Source of the DNA: Siphonodentalium dalli
Lineage: Eukaryota; Mollusca; Scaphopoda; Gadilida; Siphonodentaliidae
Reading direction: 5' to 3'
DNA length: 64,000 nt
Assembly: GCA_032622095.1 (NCBI GenBank)
Contig: CP136068.1
Span: 2,641,314 to 2,705,313, forward strand
How positions within the stretch are numbered: position 1 is the first letter of the stretch; each line of letters begins with the position of its first letter. Positions 42,986 through 53,625 of this stretch are shown in pieces. The notes under the pieces are model-generated. The model was given only the letters and a program-made list of their open reading frames with translations, did not search any database and was not told the origin of the DNA. Position numbers and translations under genes: made by a program.

Positions 42986-43698
42986 GTAATGACGAGGTTC
43001 GTGTTTTGATGGAGTTGAATCGAACAATGGATTTATGGATTTGTGTAACAAATCCCGCGGCGTGCTTCACAATGCTTCATCAGCATTTCCATCTCTATGT
43101 ACTGATCGCGCCTCTGATCAGTATTTTATAGCTGGCTATGTCTGGTGGTTGTCCATTTAAAATCAGTATTTTATAGCCTTATGCGCAGTCATAGTTAAGG
43201 GGTTTCGTTTCCGCATCTAAGCTGTGTCAGGAGGTGGAAAGTTTAGATGGACCTACACAGAAAACTATGTAATTGTTAAACTATAGTGCACCACCTGAAA
43301 AAAATCTATGCTATCTGAAGACCACATCAAGCATTTTCTATAAAAATAAATAAAAATGTCAAAAAGATGGGAACTTTTGGGAAGAGCATTCTCAGCAAGT
43401 ACAAAACATTTATTGGCAATGAATAACTGCCATAAAAAGTACATGATCTGAACTAGTAAAAGGCTTGAATGACAATTTAATAAAGAGCAACATGCACTGC
43501 TTTAAGACTGTTAAAAGAATGTTAGTTTGTGCTGGAAAATCATAAGCATCCATTTACAAGAACTGTTACATTGAAGAACGACCCTAATGGATACAAATGT
43601 TGGTATGCAGGTCATTCACTCAAGCAGGGTGCAATCAACTTTAAATAGGCCACAGTATTAGAGACAGCTGATCAGCTGGGGATTTGGCTATGGACATA
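42986..43698. other. Non-coding stretch
   Basis: Contains a short duplicated phrase (ATCAGTATTTTATAGC at 43118 and 43162). No gene or element recognised. Confidence 0.35.
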
Positions 43699-43911
43699 CA
43701 GTAGTGCCCTAAGTAATCGACCCCTTAGCCACAGCAGAATTATGGGTAACTTTTCAGGATTTAGTCGGAAATATGGCTTGTTGCCATTCATCGGAAAGCT
43801 CTCGGCGTGAGCTTTCTGATGAATGGCAACAAGCCATATTTCCGACTAAATCCTGAAAAGTTACCCATAATTCTGCTGTGGTTAAGGGGTCGATTACTTA
43901 GGCCATTACTG
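43699..43911. mobile_element. Family A MITE, copy 20
   Basis: 213 bp, TA-flanked; termini CAGTAGTGCCC and GGCCATTACTG; subterminal GACCCCTTAGCC / GGTTAAGGGGTC. Confidence 0.9.
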
Positions 43912-44463
43912 TATAATTTAAAACGCATCTCAGCCTAAAGGTTTATATTATATTAGTTCTTGCAAAATGGATGCTTACAATTTTCCAGCATATCTCAAAA
44001 TTTGTACTGTAATTAAAAACGCTATGTGTCCCTTTAATTAGCCAAATGGTGAGCATCAGAACTTGTTAACAAATATTTGAAGCCACATGAAATGATACAG
44101 TTACGCAAAGCTTCCAAATCGATTTTAGCAATCGTGCAAAGTTTACGTACATGACTTCTCGGCAGCTAATAGCTGTACTCCGGGGGATGTAAATCAATAA
44201 AGACTGTGAGAATATATAGCTATTTACGCGAGATATTCGGCGACGCTTCTCTCCCTTTATTACCTCTATACGTCTCTCAGACGGCCCTCGGTAAATCCGA
44301 TTGATTGGCGATATACTTCACGAAAGGTTTTAATACGACTGAGTCGGTCACAATAAGATCCAATCCAATATTGGTTTATTATAGGCTTTATAACGCAGTC
44401 AGATGCGGTCATTTATTGTTATGTTGTCCTTGATGAACGCTCTGAATTCTAATTTCATCAGTA
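43912..44463. other. Non-coding stretch
   Basis: Nothing recognised. Confidence 0.35.
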
Positions 44464-44739
44464 GGGGGGCCTCGGTAGCTCAGTCGGTTAGGGGTACAAC
44501 TCCATCGCCCCTCCAGCGCTGGCGATGAGGGTTCAAATCCTCATGTTTCCATCATGGACTTGATAAGCCGAAATCTTTATCTGGTGAAGTTGCCAGTTTC
44601 TACCCGATGGCCGAGTTTATCAGCCATTGCAATCATTGTTAGATTAGTTGTAAGTGTGCGGATTTCCTCCACCACTAAAACTGGCATTGTTGTGATATGG
44701 CCTTAGTTGCTAAAAGTGACATTAAACCCCAATCAATCA
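44464..44739 (+). mobile_element. tRNA-derived SINE, complete
   Basis: The head has a pol III box A (TAGCTCAGTCGG, 44476-44487) and box B (GGTTCAAATCC, 44530-44540) at normal tRNA-gene spacing, but it is not a folded tRNA gene and continues into a ~190-bp body (CCATCATGGACTTGATAAG, GAGTTTATCAGCCATTG, CTCCACCACTAAAACTGGC) and the tail ATTAAACCCCAATCAATCA. The tail repeat indicates LINE-assisted retroposition. The tRNA of origin cannot be decided by eye. The tail does not match the 3' end of the LINE at 54.3 kb, so that LINE is probably not its partner. Confidence 0.85.
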
Positions 44740-44779
44740 CCCATTTTCATCAGTAGACTCAGTCTGTGCCCGCTGAAAT

Positions 44780-44985
44780 TTAACCCTTTCAGTGCCAAGT
44801 CCGTTTTTTGTATCAACCCATATTTCCTTGTTTATTTATTGATTATAATAATGTGATACATTCATGGAAAGAGCTCTAAGAACTCTTTCCATCAATGTAT
44901 CACATTATTATAATCAATTAATTTGAAAAATGATCAAGGAAATATGGGTTGATACAAAATTCGGACTTGGCACTGAAAGGGTTAA
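44780..44985. mobile_element. Family C TTAA element, short fold-back form
   Basis: 206 bp, TTAA on both sides; an almost complete palindrome without the hairpin module: CCCTTTCAGTGCCAAGTCCG ... GAGCTCTAAGAACTC ... GGACTTGGCACTGAAAGGG. It shares outer ends with family C but has its own interior. Confidence 0.87.
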
Positions 44986-45042
44986 ATTTCAGTTCACGTA
45001 GCAAAGAAAGTCTCTGAAATACTAATTGTCTCATTCTAAATC

Positions 45043-45498
45043 TTAACCCTTCCATGACTATAGAGCTTCCTGAATTTTTGTGAAATCCATTACCCTGCAG
45101 GGAGCCCCACACATATATAGAATCATATAGAAGAGTGTCGTCTGCTCATGTTTGTCTGGGGCTCTGTATGGGTGAAATTATAAAATTGTTAAAGAATACA
45201 AGAAAAAATTATTAAAATTGTAAAAAATTGTTAGGCCAATGCATTCTCTTATATATGCGAGGCGACCTATGGTCGACTCGCATATATAAGAGAATGCATT
45301 GGCATTGGCACAGGGGTAAAAAAAATATCTTATACATAGGGCGCCTCACATATATAAGAGAACACATTGGCTTAACAATATTTACCTTGACCTTGTAAGC
45401 CAGTGCATTCTCTTAGATATGCGAGGCTCCCTAAGAAAATGCACTGGCACAGGGTGTTTTATGCTGCACCAGCGCAGCTCCTGTTTTGAAAGGGTTAA
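45043..45498. mobile_element. Family D TTAA element, long, with F hairpin and hairpin module inside
   Basis: TTAA-CCCTTCCATGACTATAGAG to GAAAGGG-TTAA. In order: family F hairpin (45092-45175), AT-rich spacer, complete hairpin module (45236-45304), two degraded modules, and GCTGCACCAGCGCAGCTCC before the right end. It looks like a composite built from three fold-back units. Confidence 0.75.
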
Positions 45499-45507
45499 AG
45501 GTAGAAC

Positions 45508-46252
45508 CCCCCCCCCCCGATGGCACAGATATTTAGCACCATGGTAATATGGGCAACTAGCTGTGATTATGAGGTCTGTCAAACTTCTTTTTAGTGGTTA
45601 ATTATAGCCCCCTTTTTCGACTTAGAAATTTTTCGCCTACATGTAATTTTGTTCGAGCTTTTATTCCTTGTATGTCAATATGGCTACCCATTAATGTAAT
45701 CCAAATGTACTGCGGGGGTATCCTTGGTACCCTTAATGTAGTCTAAATGCACTGCGGGGTATCCTTAATACCATGGGGTCAGTTATTAGCTTGATTCCTA
45801 TTGATTCATTTGTAGGGATGTTCAGCTAAAACGGAACATTTATGGCAAATAAAATTAGATCATATCCCAATTATTCTTGGTGCATAAAACAAGATGGCTT
45901 TGGATAACATTACATATGAGTACCAAGAGACGTGAAACAGAGAAACAGGCTGTATAAACGTTCATGATTCTATCCCATGAGTAACATAAAGAATGAGTTG
46001 ATAGTTTCGTCATGTCCCACAGGAATATTGAATTCAAAGAGTTTCAAACAATGATATAATTATGTTATTAGTATTTTTAGGTTTTAATCTCATTAATAAA
46101 TTAATGGCTTGAGTCATTTGGTATAATGTCACGCTGATAAACTTAACAGGAGGATGCACCAATGAATCGAGTCAGTAATGAGGTCATATCCTAATGTAAC
46201 CATTTGTACATGTATTTGTCAATCTCCTAATGTAACCTTTTTATGATGAATA
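45508..46252. other. Non-coding stretch
   Basis: A short tandem phrase (CTGCGGGG(G)TATCCTTGGTACC-like) occurs twice at 45711 and 45752. GATTCCTATTGATTCATTTG + TAGGGATGTT at 45791 recurs at 60299 and, diverged, at 30055 and 61315. Confidence 0.45.
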
Positions 46253-46468
46253 CAGTAATGCTCTAAATAATCAACTCCTTAACTACAGTAGAACTATGGG
46301 TAATTTTTCACGATTTAGTCGGAAATATGGCTTGTTGCCATTCATCGGAAAGCTCTCACTGAGAGCTTTCCGTTGAATGGCAACAAGCCAATATATTTCC
46401 GGCTAAATCCTGAAAAATTTCCCATAATTCTGCTGTGGTTAAGGAGTCGATTATTTAGGGCATTACAG
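46253..46468. mobile_element. Family A MITE, copy 21
   Basis: 216 bp, TA-flanked; a 3-bp insertion in the right arm (GCCAATATATTTCCGG). Confidence 0.88.
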
Positions 46469-47221
46469 TATGATGATGAGTTTTTATTAGATTTCTATTT
46501 CATTGCTTGGATCGTCAGTTAATCCATTCAACTGGATTTCTTTGGCTAATAAGTTGAAATTAATTTTCAACAAGTATGCTAGATTCATTTACATTAAGAA
46601 GCCATCCACTCCCCTTAATTTCATGTTTACCTCTTCATGTGAACCTATCCGGGGGTGGGGGTGGGGTCACTCATAAGCCACCCAGCAATGCATATTGGTT
46701 CGATTTTTAATAGGTGCGAGTTTGTCATCAATGAATGGTCTTTTGTTTACTGTTGGAGAGGGGGGGGGGGGGGTGTTGTTGTTTCCAAATTTAAACCAAA
46801 CCTAAGTTTCATCCAGCTGGTCCTCCCATCATATGGCTGTGGGTCCTTGGCACAACTCTTTGAGCTGAAATTTGCCCTCCACCCCCATAATCTTTCCCTG
46901 TGCCGGCTTGAACCAGTTTTGTTTAGAACCATCTGCTCTGATTCCCTTCCAGATATTTCGGTCATGCCCTTTTGAATTTCAGTCAAAATATCCATGTCAG
47001 TTCCATTTAATACAATATAGATTGACGATAGAGTGTTACGCTATCCCAGAATTCTCAATACATATTCGTTAATCAGACATTGACGATCAATGGGATCATT
47101 AAACCCTATACATCACGTGTTAATTTAATCTGAGAATCACTTCCTTGAGCTGGTCACACGGAAAATAGATTTCCGTATTGAGATATTTTCATCAGGAAAG
47201 TCTTATTGAATAAGATGATGT
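46469..47221. other. Non-coding stretch
   Basis: G-rich run at 46760 and a 106-codon plus-strand frame (46655-46975) with no recognised domain; I do not call it. Confidence 0.35.
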
Positions 47222-47310
47222 TTAACCCACAGGGAGTTTCTCCCACAGATGGAAGCATGCACTACAGAGTGTCGTCTGCTCCAGTGTATGTGGGGCTCTC
47301 TATGGGTTAA
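47222..47310. mobile_element. Family F TTAA hairpin (complete, 89 bp)
   Basis: TTAA-CCCACAGGGAGTTTCTCCC ... GGGGCTCTCTATGGG-TTAA. Contains GATGGAAGCATGCACTACAG and CGTCTGCTCC. It sits inside a family E arm, which resumes with ATGACAGACACACTATTTCC. Confidence 0.75.
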
Positions 47311-47402
47311 ATGACAGACACACTATTTCCAAGCTTATACTCACCAGTGACAAAATAACTTCAAACATAAACATGAGAAGAACAGAAGGAATATTACAAA
47401 TA
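47311..47402. repeat. Inverted copy of 53463-53555
   Basis: ACTCACCAGTGACAAAATAA ... GAACAGAAGGAATATTACAA is the reverse complement of the DNA between family A copy 25 and its neighbouring family E fragment. Both MITE junctions are kept. Confidence 0.85.
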
Positions 47403-47614
47403 CAGTAATGCCCTAAATAATCAACTCCTTAACCACTGCAGAAGTATGGGTAACTTTTCAGGATTTAATCGGAAATATGGCTTGTTGCCATTCAACGGAA
47501 TGCTCTCCGCGAGAGCTTTCCGATGAATGGCAACAAGCCATATTTCCGACTAAATCCTGAAAAATGACCCATAATTCTGCTGTGGTTAAGGAGTCGATTA
47601 TTAGGGCATTACTG
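47403..47614. mobile_element. Family A MITE, copy 22
   Basis: 212 bp, TA-flanked; GAAGTATGGG and GAAAAATGACCC are private substitutions. Confidence 0.9.
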
Positions 47615-47630
47615 TACCTCAACAAACCTT

Positions 47631-47937
47631 GATAGAGTGTGTCTGTCATTTGTAGAATGAGGTCCCCAGAGGGTGAATTTAGTTATGCTATCTTGCATAG
47701 TGGGCTAGGATATACCAAATTCACCCTCTAGGAGCCTCATTCTGCTAAGGCCCTCAACTGCTATGGGAGACCTAGGATCAGATTGTAGTTCCCCAGTTGA
47801 AGTTCACCCATTAGTCGCCTTGATTATGCATTTTATCTTCTGTAAATTAGGGGATATAGAAACTGAACAGAACAGAGTAGCATCCTTAATTCATCCTCTG
47901 GGGATCTCATTCTGCAAATGACAGACACTAAAGCATT
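47631..47937. mobile_element. Family E MITE, long form
   Basis: CTTGATAGAGTGTGTCTGTC, palindrome, core (GATTGTAGTTCCCCAGTTG, AATTAGGGGATATAGAAACT), shortened right arm (CTCATTCTGCAAATGACAG). Confidence 0.75.
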
Positions 47938-48141
47938 GAAGATCCTGTGCCAGTGCATTCTCTTAATATGCGAATCTCCCATAGGGAGCCTCACATATAT
48001 AAGGGTCGAGGTAAATACTGTTAGTCCAATGCATTCTCTTATATACGTGAGGCTCCCTATGGAAGACTCACATATAGAACAGAATGCATTGGCACATGGT
48101 TTTCGCTAAATTTTTGGAAGCTCCAGCCATGAAAGGGTTAA
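47938..48141. mobile_element. Family D TTAA element (left end lost)
   Basis: Two degraded hairpin modules (GTGCCAGTGCATTCTCTTAA; CCAATGCATTCTCTTATATA), then GGAAGCTCCAGCCATGAAAGGG-TTAA. Starts directly at the end of the family E copy. Confidence 0.68.
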
Positions 48142-48433
48142 TCAACACTGAAATTCCATTTGTAACACCGCCCCAGATTAAAAACTTTCTGATACCTTAT
48201 GTTTTCCTTCTGCTGAAAATTTTAACAAGACACTCCCCACCCCCAACTCACCTATGATTTGATATTTTCCAAGTTTGATTGTTAAATTGAAATACCCTCC
48301 AGCCACATCCCTGTACCGCTCTTCCCATTATTTACCAGTAGCTGGTCTCTCAATTACAAACATTGATGAAATTCGTTTGTTTTATTTTGTTTCAAGGAGG
48401 TTGGGTATACAGTTGGAAATCTGAACGTAGATA

Positions 48434-48646
48434 CAGTAATGCCCTAAATAATCAACTTTTTAATCACAGCAGAATTAAGGGTAATTTTTCGGGATTTAGT
48501 GGGCAATATGGCTTGTTGTCATTCATCTGAAAGCTCTCACTGAGAGCTTTCCGATGAATGGCAACAAGCCATATTTCCGACTAAATCCTGAAAAGTTACC
48601 CATAATTCTGCTGTGGTTAAGGAGTCGATTATTTAGGGCATTACTG
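48434..48646. mobile_element. Family A MITE, copy 23
   Basis: 213 bp, TA-flanked; left arm more diverged (GGGCAATATGGC, GTCATTCATCTG) than right. Confidence 0.9.
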
Positions 48647-49026
48647 TACTTAAACAATGACTCTACCCCATACACAGCCCTAATTATTAGCAGCTCTTTC
48701 ATAAACAAATGGTAAAAATTATCAAAATTGTTCCAATTTGTTTGTGATGTGGTTCGAATTTTATTCCTTAAGCATGCAATGTCCCTGCGCCCACACACTA
48801 CCCTACTTATTAGCCACTCTCTCGTAAACAAACATTCTTGTGTGCTCACATGACTGGCCACTATATTCATTCTATAACCCAATCAGTAAACACACGCCTC
48901 GCGATATAAATGATCAGATCCCATGCATTGATTTTATGTCCAAAGACGACACCTCACTTTAACTATTTCCTGCTGACATAGACACCTTTTTGGCCCCTAT
49001 TGTCAGTTACAATCCATCACGATGGA
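48647..49026. other. Non-coding stretch
   Basis: A ~100-bp segment is duplicated in diverged form (CCCTAATTATTAGCAGCTCT + TTCATAAACAAA at 48677; CCCTACTTATTAGCCACTCT + CTCGTAAACAAA at 48801). Confidence 0.6.
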
Positions 49027-49322
49027 TAAACTCTCCCAGCCAGAAATTAGGTTAGCATAGAAAGTGTTCAACGATTGGTAGTCTGGGTTACCATAGCAAG
49101 TGTTCAACGGTTGGTAGGCTGGGTTACTGTAGAAAGTGTTCAACTACAATTGGTAGTCTGGCACTATGCGTAAACTCTCCCGGCACTATGCGTAAACTCT
49201 CCCGGCCAGAAATTAGGTTACCAGAGAAAGTGTTCAATGATAGGTAGTCTGGCACTATGCGTAAACTCTCCCGGCCAGAAATTAGGTTACCAGAGAAAGT
49301 GTTCGATTGGTAGTCTGGCTCT
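49027..49322. repeat. ~69-bp minisatellite
   Basis: Four to five units of TAAACTCTCCCGGCCAGAAA + TTAGGTTACCAGAGAAAGTG + TTCAA...GGTAGTCTGGCACTATGCG, the first units shorter. Confidence 0.88.
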
Positions 49323-49424
49323 AGCATCGTAAATTTAGTATCTAGAACAGGCTAGAGATACACATTGAAAAACATATATATCAAATTATAATTAATTCTT
49401 TATTTGTTTATTATATATACACCT

Positions 49425-49625
49425 GTTTTTAAAAAATGGGACATATTATGTTATTGGTCCGTCTGTCCGTCTGTTGGTCCGTCCATTCACTTTTGGTTTC
49501 AGATTGATAACTTTAAAATACAGGTCAAGTTCGAATTTGGATTCCACCCACCAATTTTCATGAGAATTATGGCCTTTTGTTTGAATTACCACTGGCATAT
49601 TTTTCCACGCCCCAGTGATGCTCTT
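49425..49625. repeat. Dispersed repeat with (GTCC)n-like start
   Basis: GGGACATATTATGTTATTGG, then GTCCGTCTGTCCGTCTG, then ATTCCACCCACCAATTTTCA. Related to 18780-18930 and, at the GTCC block, to 12060. Confidence 0.55.
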
Positions 49626-49874
49626 GTTTAATGATAGGATATTGACCAAGAACTGGCACAATAACAATAATACATGCAATAATGATAGATTTGTCCATGA
49701 CAATTATCTCCCCTTGTTACTCCTCACCCCCTCCTCACTCCCTCCCCTCCCCCACCCTGCCCACACTTGCTCCCACGCAATTTGTAAGTATCTCTCTAAC
49801 CACAGAATGTTTCCCCATGCAGTATTAGATCCCCCAGCTCCCCCTCCACTCCTCCAGACCCCCTCCCCCGCTCC

Positions 49875-51118
49875 CCTCCCCTCCCTGCTACCTAACTCTA
49901 ATGACATCATGGAATGTTTGATCCTGATTTGACCTCGACCACCCTCCACCAGCCCATCTCCCTCCCCTCCACAGCCTCCCTCCCCTGCCGCAGCTACCTA
50001 ACTCTGTAACGACGTCATGGAATGTTTGCCCTGCAGACAGACTGTTTGATCCTGATATGACCTCGACCACCCTCCCCAGCCCCCCTTCCTCCCATCCCCA
50101 GCACCCTCCCTCCACTCCCCCTCCCAGCCACCCTCCTTCCCCAGCCCCTCCATCCCCTCCCCAGCCTACCCTCCCCTCCCAGCTACCTAACTCTGTAATG
50201 ACATCATGGAATGTTTGCCCTGCAGACAGACTGTTTGATCCTGATATGACCTCGACCACCCTCCCCTCCCCATCCTCCCCTCCCCTCCCAGCTACCTAAC
50301 TCTGTAACGACATCATGGAATGTTTGCCCTGCAGACAGACTGTTTGATCCTGATATGACCTTGACCACCCTTCCCTCCCCTCCCCATCCTCCCCTCCCCT
50401 CCCCATCCTCCCCTCCCCTCCCAGCTACCTAACTCTGTAACGACATCATGGAATGTTTGCCCTGCAGACAGACTGTTTGATCCTGATTTGACCTCGACCA
50501 CCCTCCCCTCACCCTCCCTCCCCTCCCCATCCTCCCCTCCCAGCTACCTAACTCTGTAACGACATCATGGAATGTTTGCCCTGCAGACAGACTGTTTGAT
50601 CCTGATTTGACCTCGACCACCCTCCCCTCACCCTCCCTCCCCTCCCCATCCTCCCCTCCCAGCTACCTAACTCTGTAACGACATCATGGAATGTTTGCCC
50701 TGCAGACAGACTGTTTGATCCTGATTTGACCTCGACCACCCTCCCCTCACCCTCCCTCCCCTCCCCATCCTCCCCTCCCAGCTACCTAACTCTGTAACGA
50801 CATCATGGAATGTTTGCCCTGCAGACAGACTGTTTGATCCTGATATGACCTCGACCACCCTCCCCTCGCCCTCCCTCCCCTCCCCATCCTCCCCTCCCCA
50901 TCCTCCCCTCCCCTCCCAGCTACGTAACTCTGTAACGACATCATGGAATGTTTGCCCTGCAGACAGACTGTTTGATCCCGATATGACCTCAACCACCCTC
51001 CCCTCGCCCTCCCTCCCCTCCCCATCCTCCCCTCCCCTCCCAGCTACCTAACTCTGTAAGGACATCATGGAATGTTTGCCCTGCAGACAGACTGTTTGAT
51101 CCTGATTTGACCTCGAAC
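49875..51118. repeat. 119-bp minisatellite with long pyrimidine tracts
   Basis: About ten units. A conserved block (AGCTACCTAACTCTGTAACG + ACATCATGGAATGTTTGCCC + TGCAGACAGACTGTTTGATC + CTGATTTGACCTCGACCACC) is followed by 35-110 bp of C/T only (CCCTCCCCTCCCCATCCTCC). The period is exactly 119 in 50429-50786. The conserved block hardly varies while tract length does. Open minus-strand frames follow from the bias and are not a gene. A C-rich lead-in begins at about 49725. Confidence 0.95.
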
Positions 51119-51316
51119 ACTGAACTCACTATTGAGAGCTTATGTCAACAATCATTGGATTTGCTTCAAATTTACACGGCACCATCTAACAGTTTGATGT
51201 AAATATCAGCAGACCATCTCATGTGTTAGATCCTCAATGTTTTATGCTCATCTAGAATCTCCGTAATGGATTTACTATTATTCTCTAAAAGGTAATTTCG
51301 ATCTCATTATTATAAT

Positions 51317-51560
51317 GGGGGTGGGGTGCCTCGGTGTGTTTCCATCATGGACTTTATAACTTAAAAATAAATAGTTTTCTGGTGGCTTTGCTAGTTAGTC
51401 CCCGATGGCCGGTGGTTTGCCGAACATGGTCGATGAGTTTATCAGCCATTGAAATCACTGTTAGATTAGCCGTAAGTGTGCTATTTCCTCCACCACTAAA
51501 ACTGGCAATGTAGTGATATGGCCTTAGTTGCTGAAAGCGACATTAAACCCCAATCAATCA
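51317..51560 (+). mobile_element. SINE copy lacking its tRNA head
   Basis: Same body and tail as 44464-44739 (GAGTTTATCAGCCATTG, CTCCACCACTAAAACTGGCA, ATTAAACCCCAATCAATCA). The part carrying box A and box B is missing: GCCTCGGT joins straight to GTGTTTCCATCATGG. It has a ~25-bp extra piece (GGTGGTTTGCCGAACATGGT). Confidence 0.82.
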
Positions 51561-51651
51561 TTAATATATCCGCTAAATGTATTTGAAAAAAATATTATAT
51601 GACCAATGTGGAAGGCTGCAAATATCTCGACTGTATATCTGCTGACGCATG

Positions 51652-51860
51652 TTACCCCTTTCATGACCCATAGAGAGCCCCATATAGACTGTGGCAGACG
51701 ACACTCCACAGTGCATGCTTCCATCTGTGTGAGGCTCCCTGTGGGTTAAACATTAAACTTTGGTTATTATCCCTTTCATAACGGGAGCTGCGCTGGTGCA
51801 GCATTAAAGATCCTGTGCCAATGCATTCTCTGTTATATGCGAGTTCCCATAGGGTTGCAT
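51652..51860. mobile_element. Family F plus family D fragments
   Basis: CCCATAGAGAGCCCCATATA ... GAGGCTCCCTGTGGGTTAA (family F), then CCCTTTCATAACGGGAGCTG + CGCTGGTGCAGC (a reversed family D end) and half a hairpin module. Confidence 0.6.
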
Positions 51861-51970
51861 TAATTAGATAAGAATTAAATATGAATCTTATTAATATATA
51901 AGAATGAATGTGTGTTTTGTCAATTTGGATTAATATCTGAGCAAGATTATTCTCAAGTTGTATTTGATCA

Positions 51971-52113
51971 CCCATCACTTTAACATACATATACATGTAA
52001 CAATGATCACCCTACCGGAATGTTTCCCATCACTTTAACATACATATACATGTAACAATGATCACCCTACCGGAATGTTTCCCATCACTTTAACATACAT
52101 ATACATGTAACAT
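51971..52113. repeat. 55-bp tandem repeat
   Basis: CCCATCACTTTAACATACAT + ATACATGTAACAATGATCAC + CCTACCGGAATGTTT at 51971, 52026 and (partial) 52081. The third copy is interrupted by a family B fragment. Confidence 0.92.
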
Positions 52114-52118
52114 GTAAC

Positions 52119-52455
52119 ATAGGTCGCCTCGCATATATAAGAGAATGCATTGGCTTAACACATTAAAAATTATAAAATTGTTAAAGAATGTAAGAAAAAA
52201 TGGTAAAAAGTGTTAAAAAAAGATTTTTTTTAGGCCAATGCATTCTCTTATATATGCGAGGCGACCTATGGACGACTCGCATATATAAGAGAATGCATTG
52301 GCACAGGGCATAACTGTAACTATCACAATGTGGTCAAGGAGCCGGTTCCAATGATTTCCATATTTGTATGGTGTTATTGAGACAGACCGAAGATATTTTA
52401 GGCTGTTGAAGCTTTATTTGGCCGGTTTTGGCCGGATTGTTGGGTAAAGGGTTAA
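52119..52455. mobile_element. Family B TTAA element, copy 8 (5' truncated)
   Basis: Begins in the loop of the first hairpin (ACATAGGTCGCCTCGC), then complete to GGGTAAAGGG-TTAA. The second hairpin has one change (CTATGGACGAC). Confidence 0.85.
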
Positions 52456-52719
52456 TTTGAAAGTATTATCAATTTCCCAGTTATGATGAAACCTTTGAGC
52501 CTCTCTATACATGCCAATGGAATTGATATCCCTTCAAACCTGTCAGCCAATTATGTCAAGGCCTTGATATAGAATTTAGTTATCATGTTTATATAATAAA
52601 TGGCAATCAACATGACATCATGAGGTGTTTTGACTGATACAAGTGCAGTCGATGATGCAAACACCTAGAGATAATACCTCACTAATCCAAATCAATTAAA
52701 CAAATACATCTCTGTGTAT

Positions 52720-52950
52720 GCATGTCTCTGCCTCCGAGAGATGGCGCTCTGACAAGGTTATGTCACCTGTCTTGTTTGTTGTGTAAGAGTCCTGTCATAC
52801 TAGCTCCACGATGTCCACATGTCAGATGTATCTCGTCCATTTACTTAATGCGAATTTATGTGTGAGAAGGATTTATCATGGAATTTACTTGTAATATTCC
52901 TTGGGTTCTTCTCACAATTTATGTTTGAAGTTCTTTTGTATTTGGTGAGT
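52720..52950. repeat. Diverged segmental repeat H, copy 1
   Basis: CATGTCTCTGCCTCCGAGAG, AAGGTTATGTCACCTGTCTT, GTAAGAGTCCTGTCAT, GTCCATTTACTTAATG, GTAATATTCCTTGGGTTCTT. Matching segments lie at about 54000-54240 and 61015-61290, with a further part at 53463-53528 and inverted at 47311-47402. Confidence 0.75.
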
Positions 52951-52951
52951 A

Positions 52952-53125
52952 CACTAATGCCCTAAATAATCAACTCCTTAACCACAGCAGAATTATGGGT
53001 AATTTTTCAGGATTTAGTCGGAAATATGGCTTGTTACGTACCATAATGGTACGTAACAAGCCATATTTCCGACTAAATCCTGAAAAATTACCCATACTAC
53101 CATTCATCGGTAAGCTCTCGGTGAA
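52952..53125. mobile_element. Family A MITE, copy 24 (rearranged centre)
   Basis: Left arm to CTTGTTACGTACC, then a new short palindrome (ACGTACCATAATGGTACGT), right arm to TACCCATACTACC, and a displaced centre piece (ATTCATCGGTAAGCTCTC). The right terminus is lost. Confidence 0.8.
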
Positions 53126-53306
53126 GTCTTAAAAAATACAACTTTGAACTTGGTATTTGGCATGGGTCCCAAACAAACAACAGCCATGTGCACGGCATGG
53201 AACAGAAAAGAGCGTTCGTGTTAGTCTATTCCTGATATGGTAGAAATAAAGTACCTACTTCTGTAGTCTGGCTTAATAAAACCATATTGCTGACCACCCA
53301 TACCTA

Positions 53307-53462
53307 CAGTAATGCCCTTAATAATCGACTCCTTAACCACAGCAGAATTATGGGTAACTTTTCAGGATTTAGTTGGAAATATGGCCATATTTCCGACTAA
53401 ATCCTGAAAAGTTACCCACAATTCTGCTGTGGTTAAGGAGTTGATTATTCCGGGCATTACTG
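53307..53462. mobile_element. Family A MITE, copy 25 (centre deleted)
   Basis: 156 bp, TA-flanked; the arms meet at GGAAATATGGCCATATTTCC, so the loop region is gone and the palindrome is almost perfect. Confidence 0.88.
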
Positions 53463-53526
53463 TACTTGTAATATTCCTTCTGTTCTTCTCACAATTTATG
53501 TTTGAAGTTATTTTGTCACTGGTGAG

Positions 53527-53620
53527 TACAAGTTTGGAAATAGTATGTCTGTTACTTGCAGAATGAGGTCACTGGAGGGTGAAATTAGTGATGCTAGACT
53601 AGAATCACCAAATTCACCCT
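53527..53620. mobile_element. Family E fragment
   Basis: GGAAATAGTATGTCTGTTAC + TTGCAGAATGAGG, central part, then CAAATTCACCCTC; right end replaced by a family D element. Confidence 0.7.
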
Positions 53621-53625
53621 CATGT

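Noticed and set aside
44464-44540. Stand-alone tRNA gene
   Set aside because: Boxes A and B are there, but the sequence continues into a SINE body and tail found again at 51317, and an acceptor stem pairing is not evident.
46655-46975. 106-codon plus-strand ORF
   Set aside because: Includes a poly-G-derived Gly/Val run and lacks any domain or exon signals.
49888-50259. Gly-rich minus-strand frames (and Pro/Ser-rich plus frames) in the 119-bp array
   Set aside because: They arise from strand-biased C/T tracts with few stop codons on either strand and repeat with the array, with no start or splice context.
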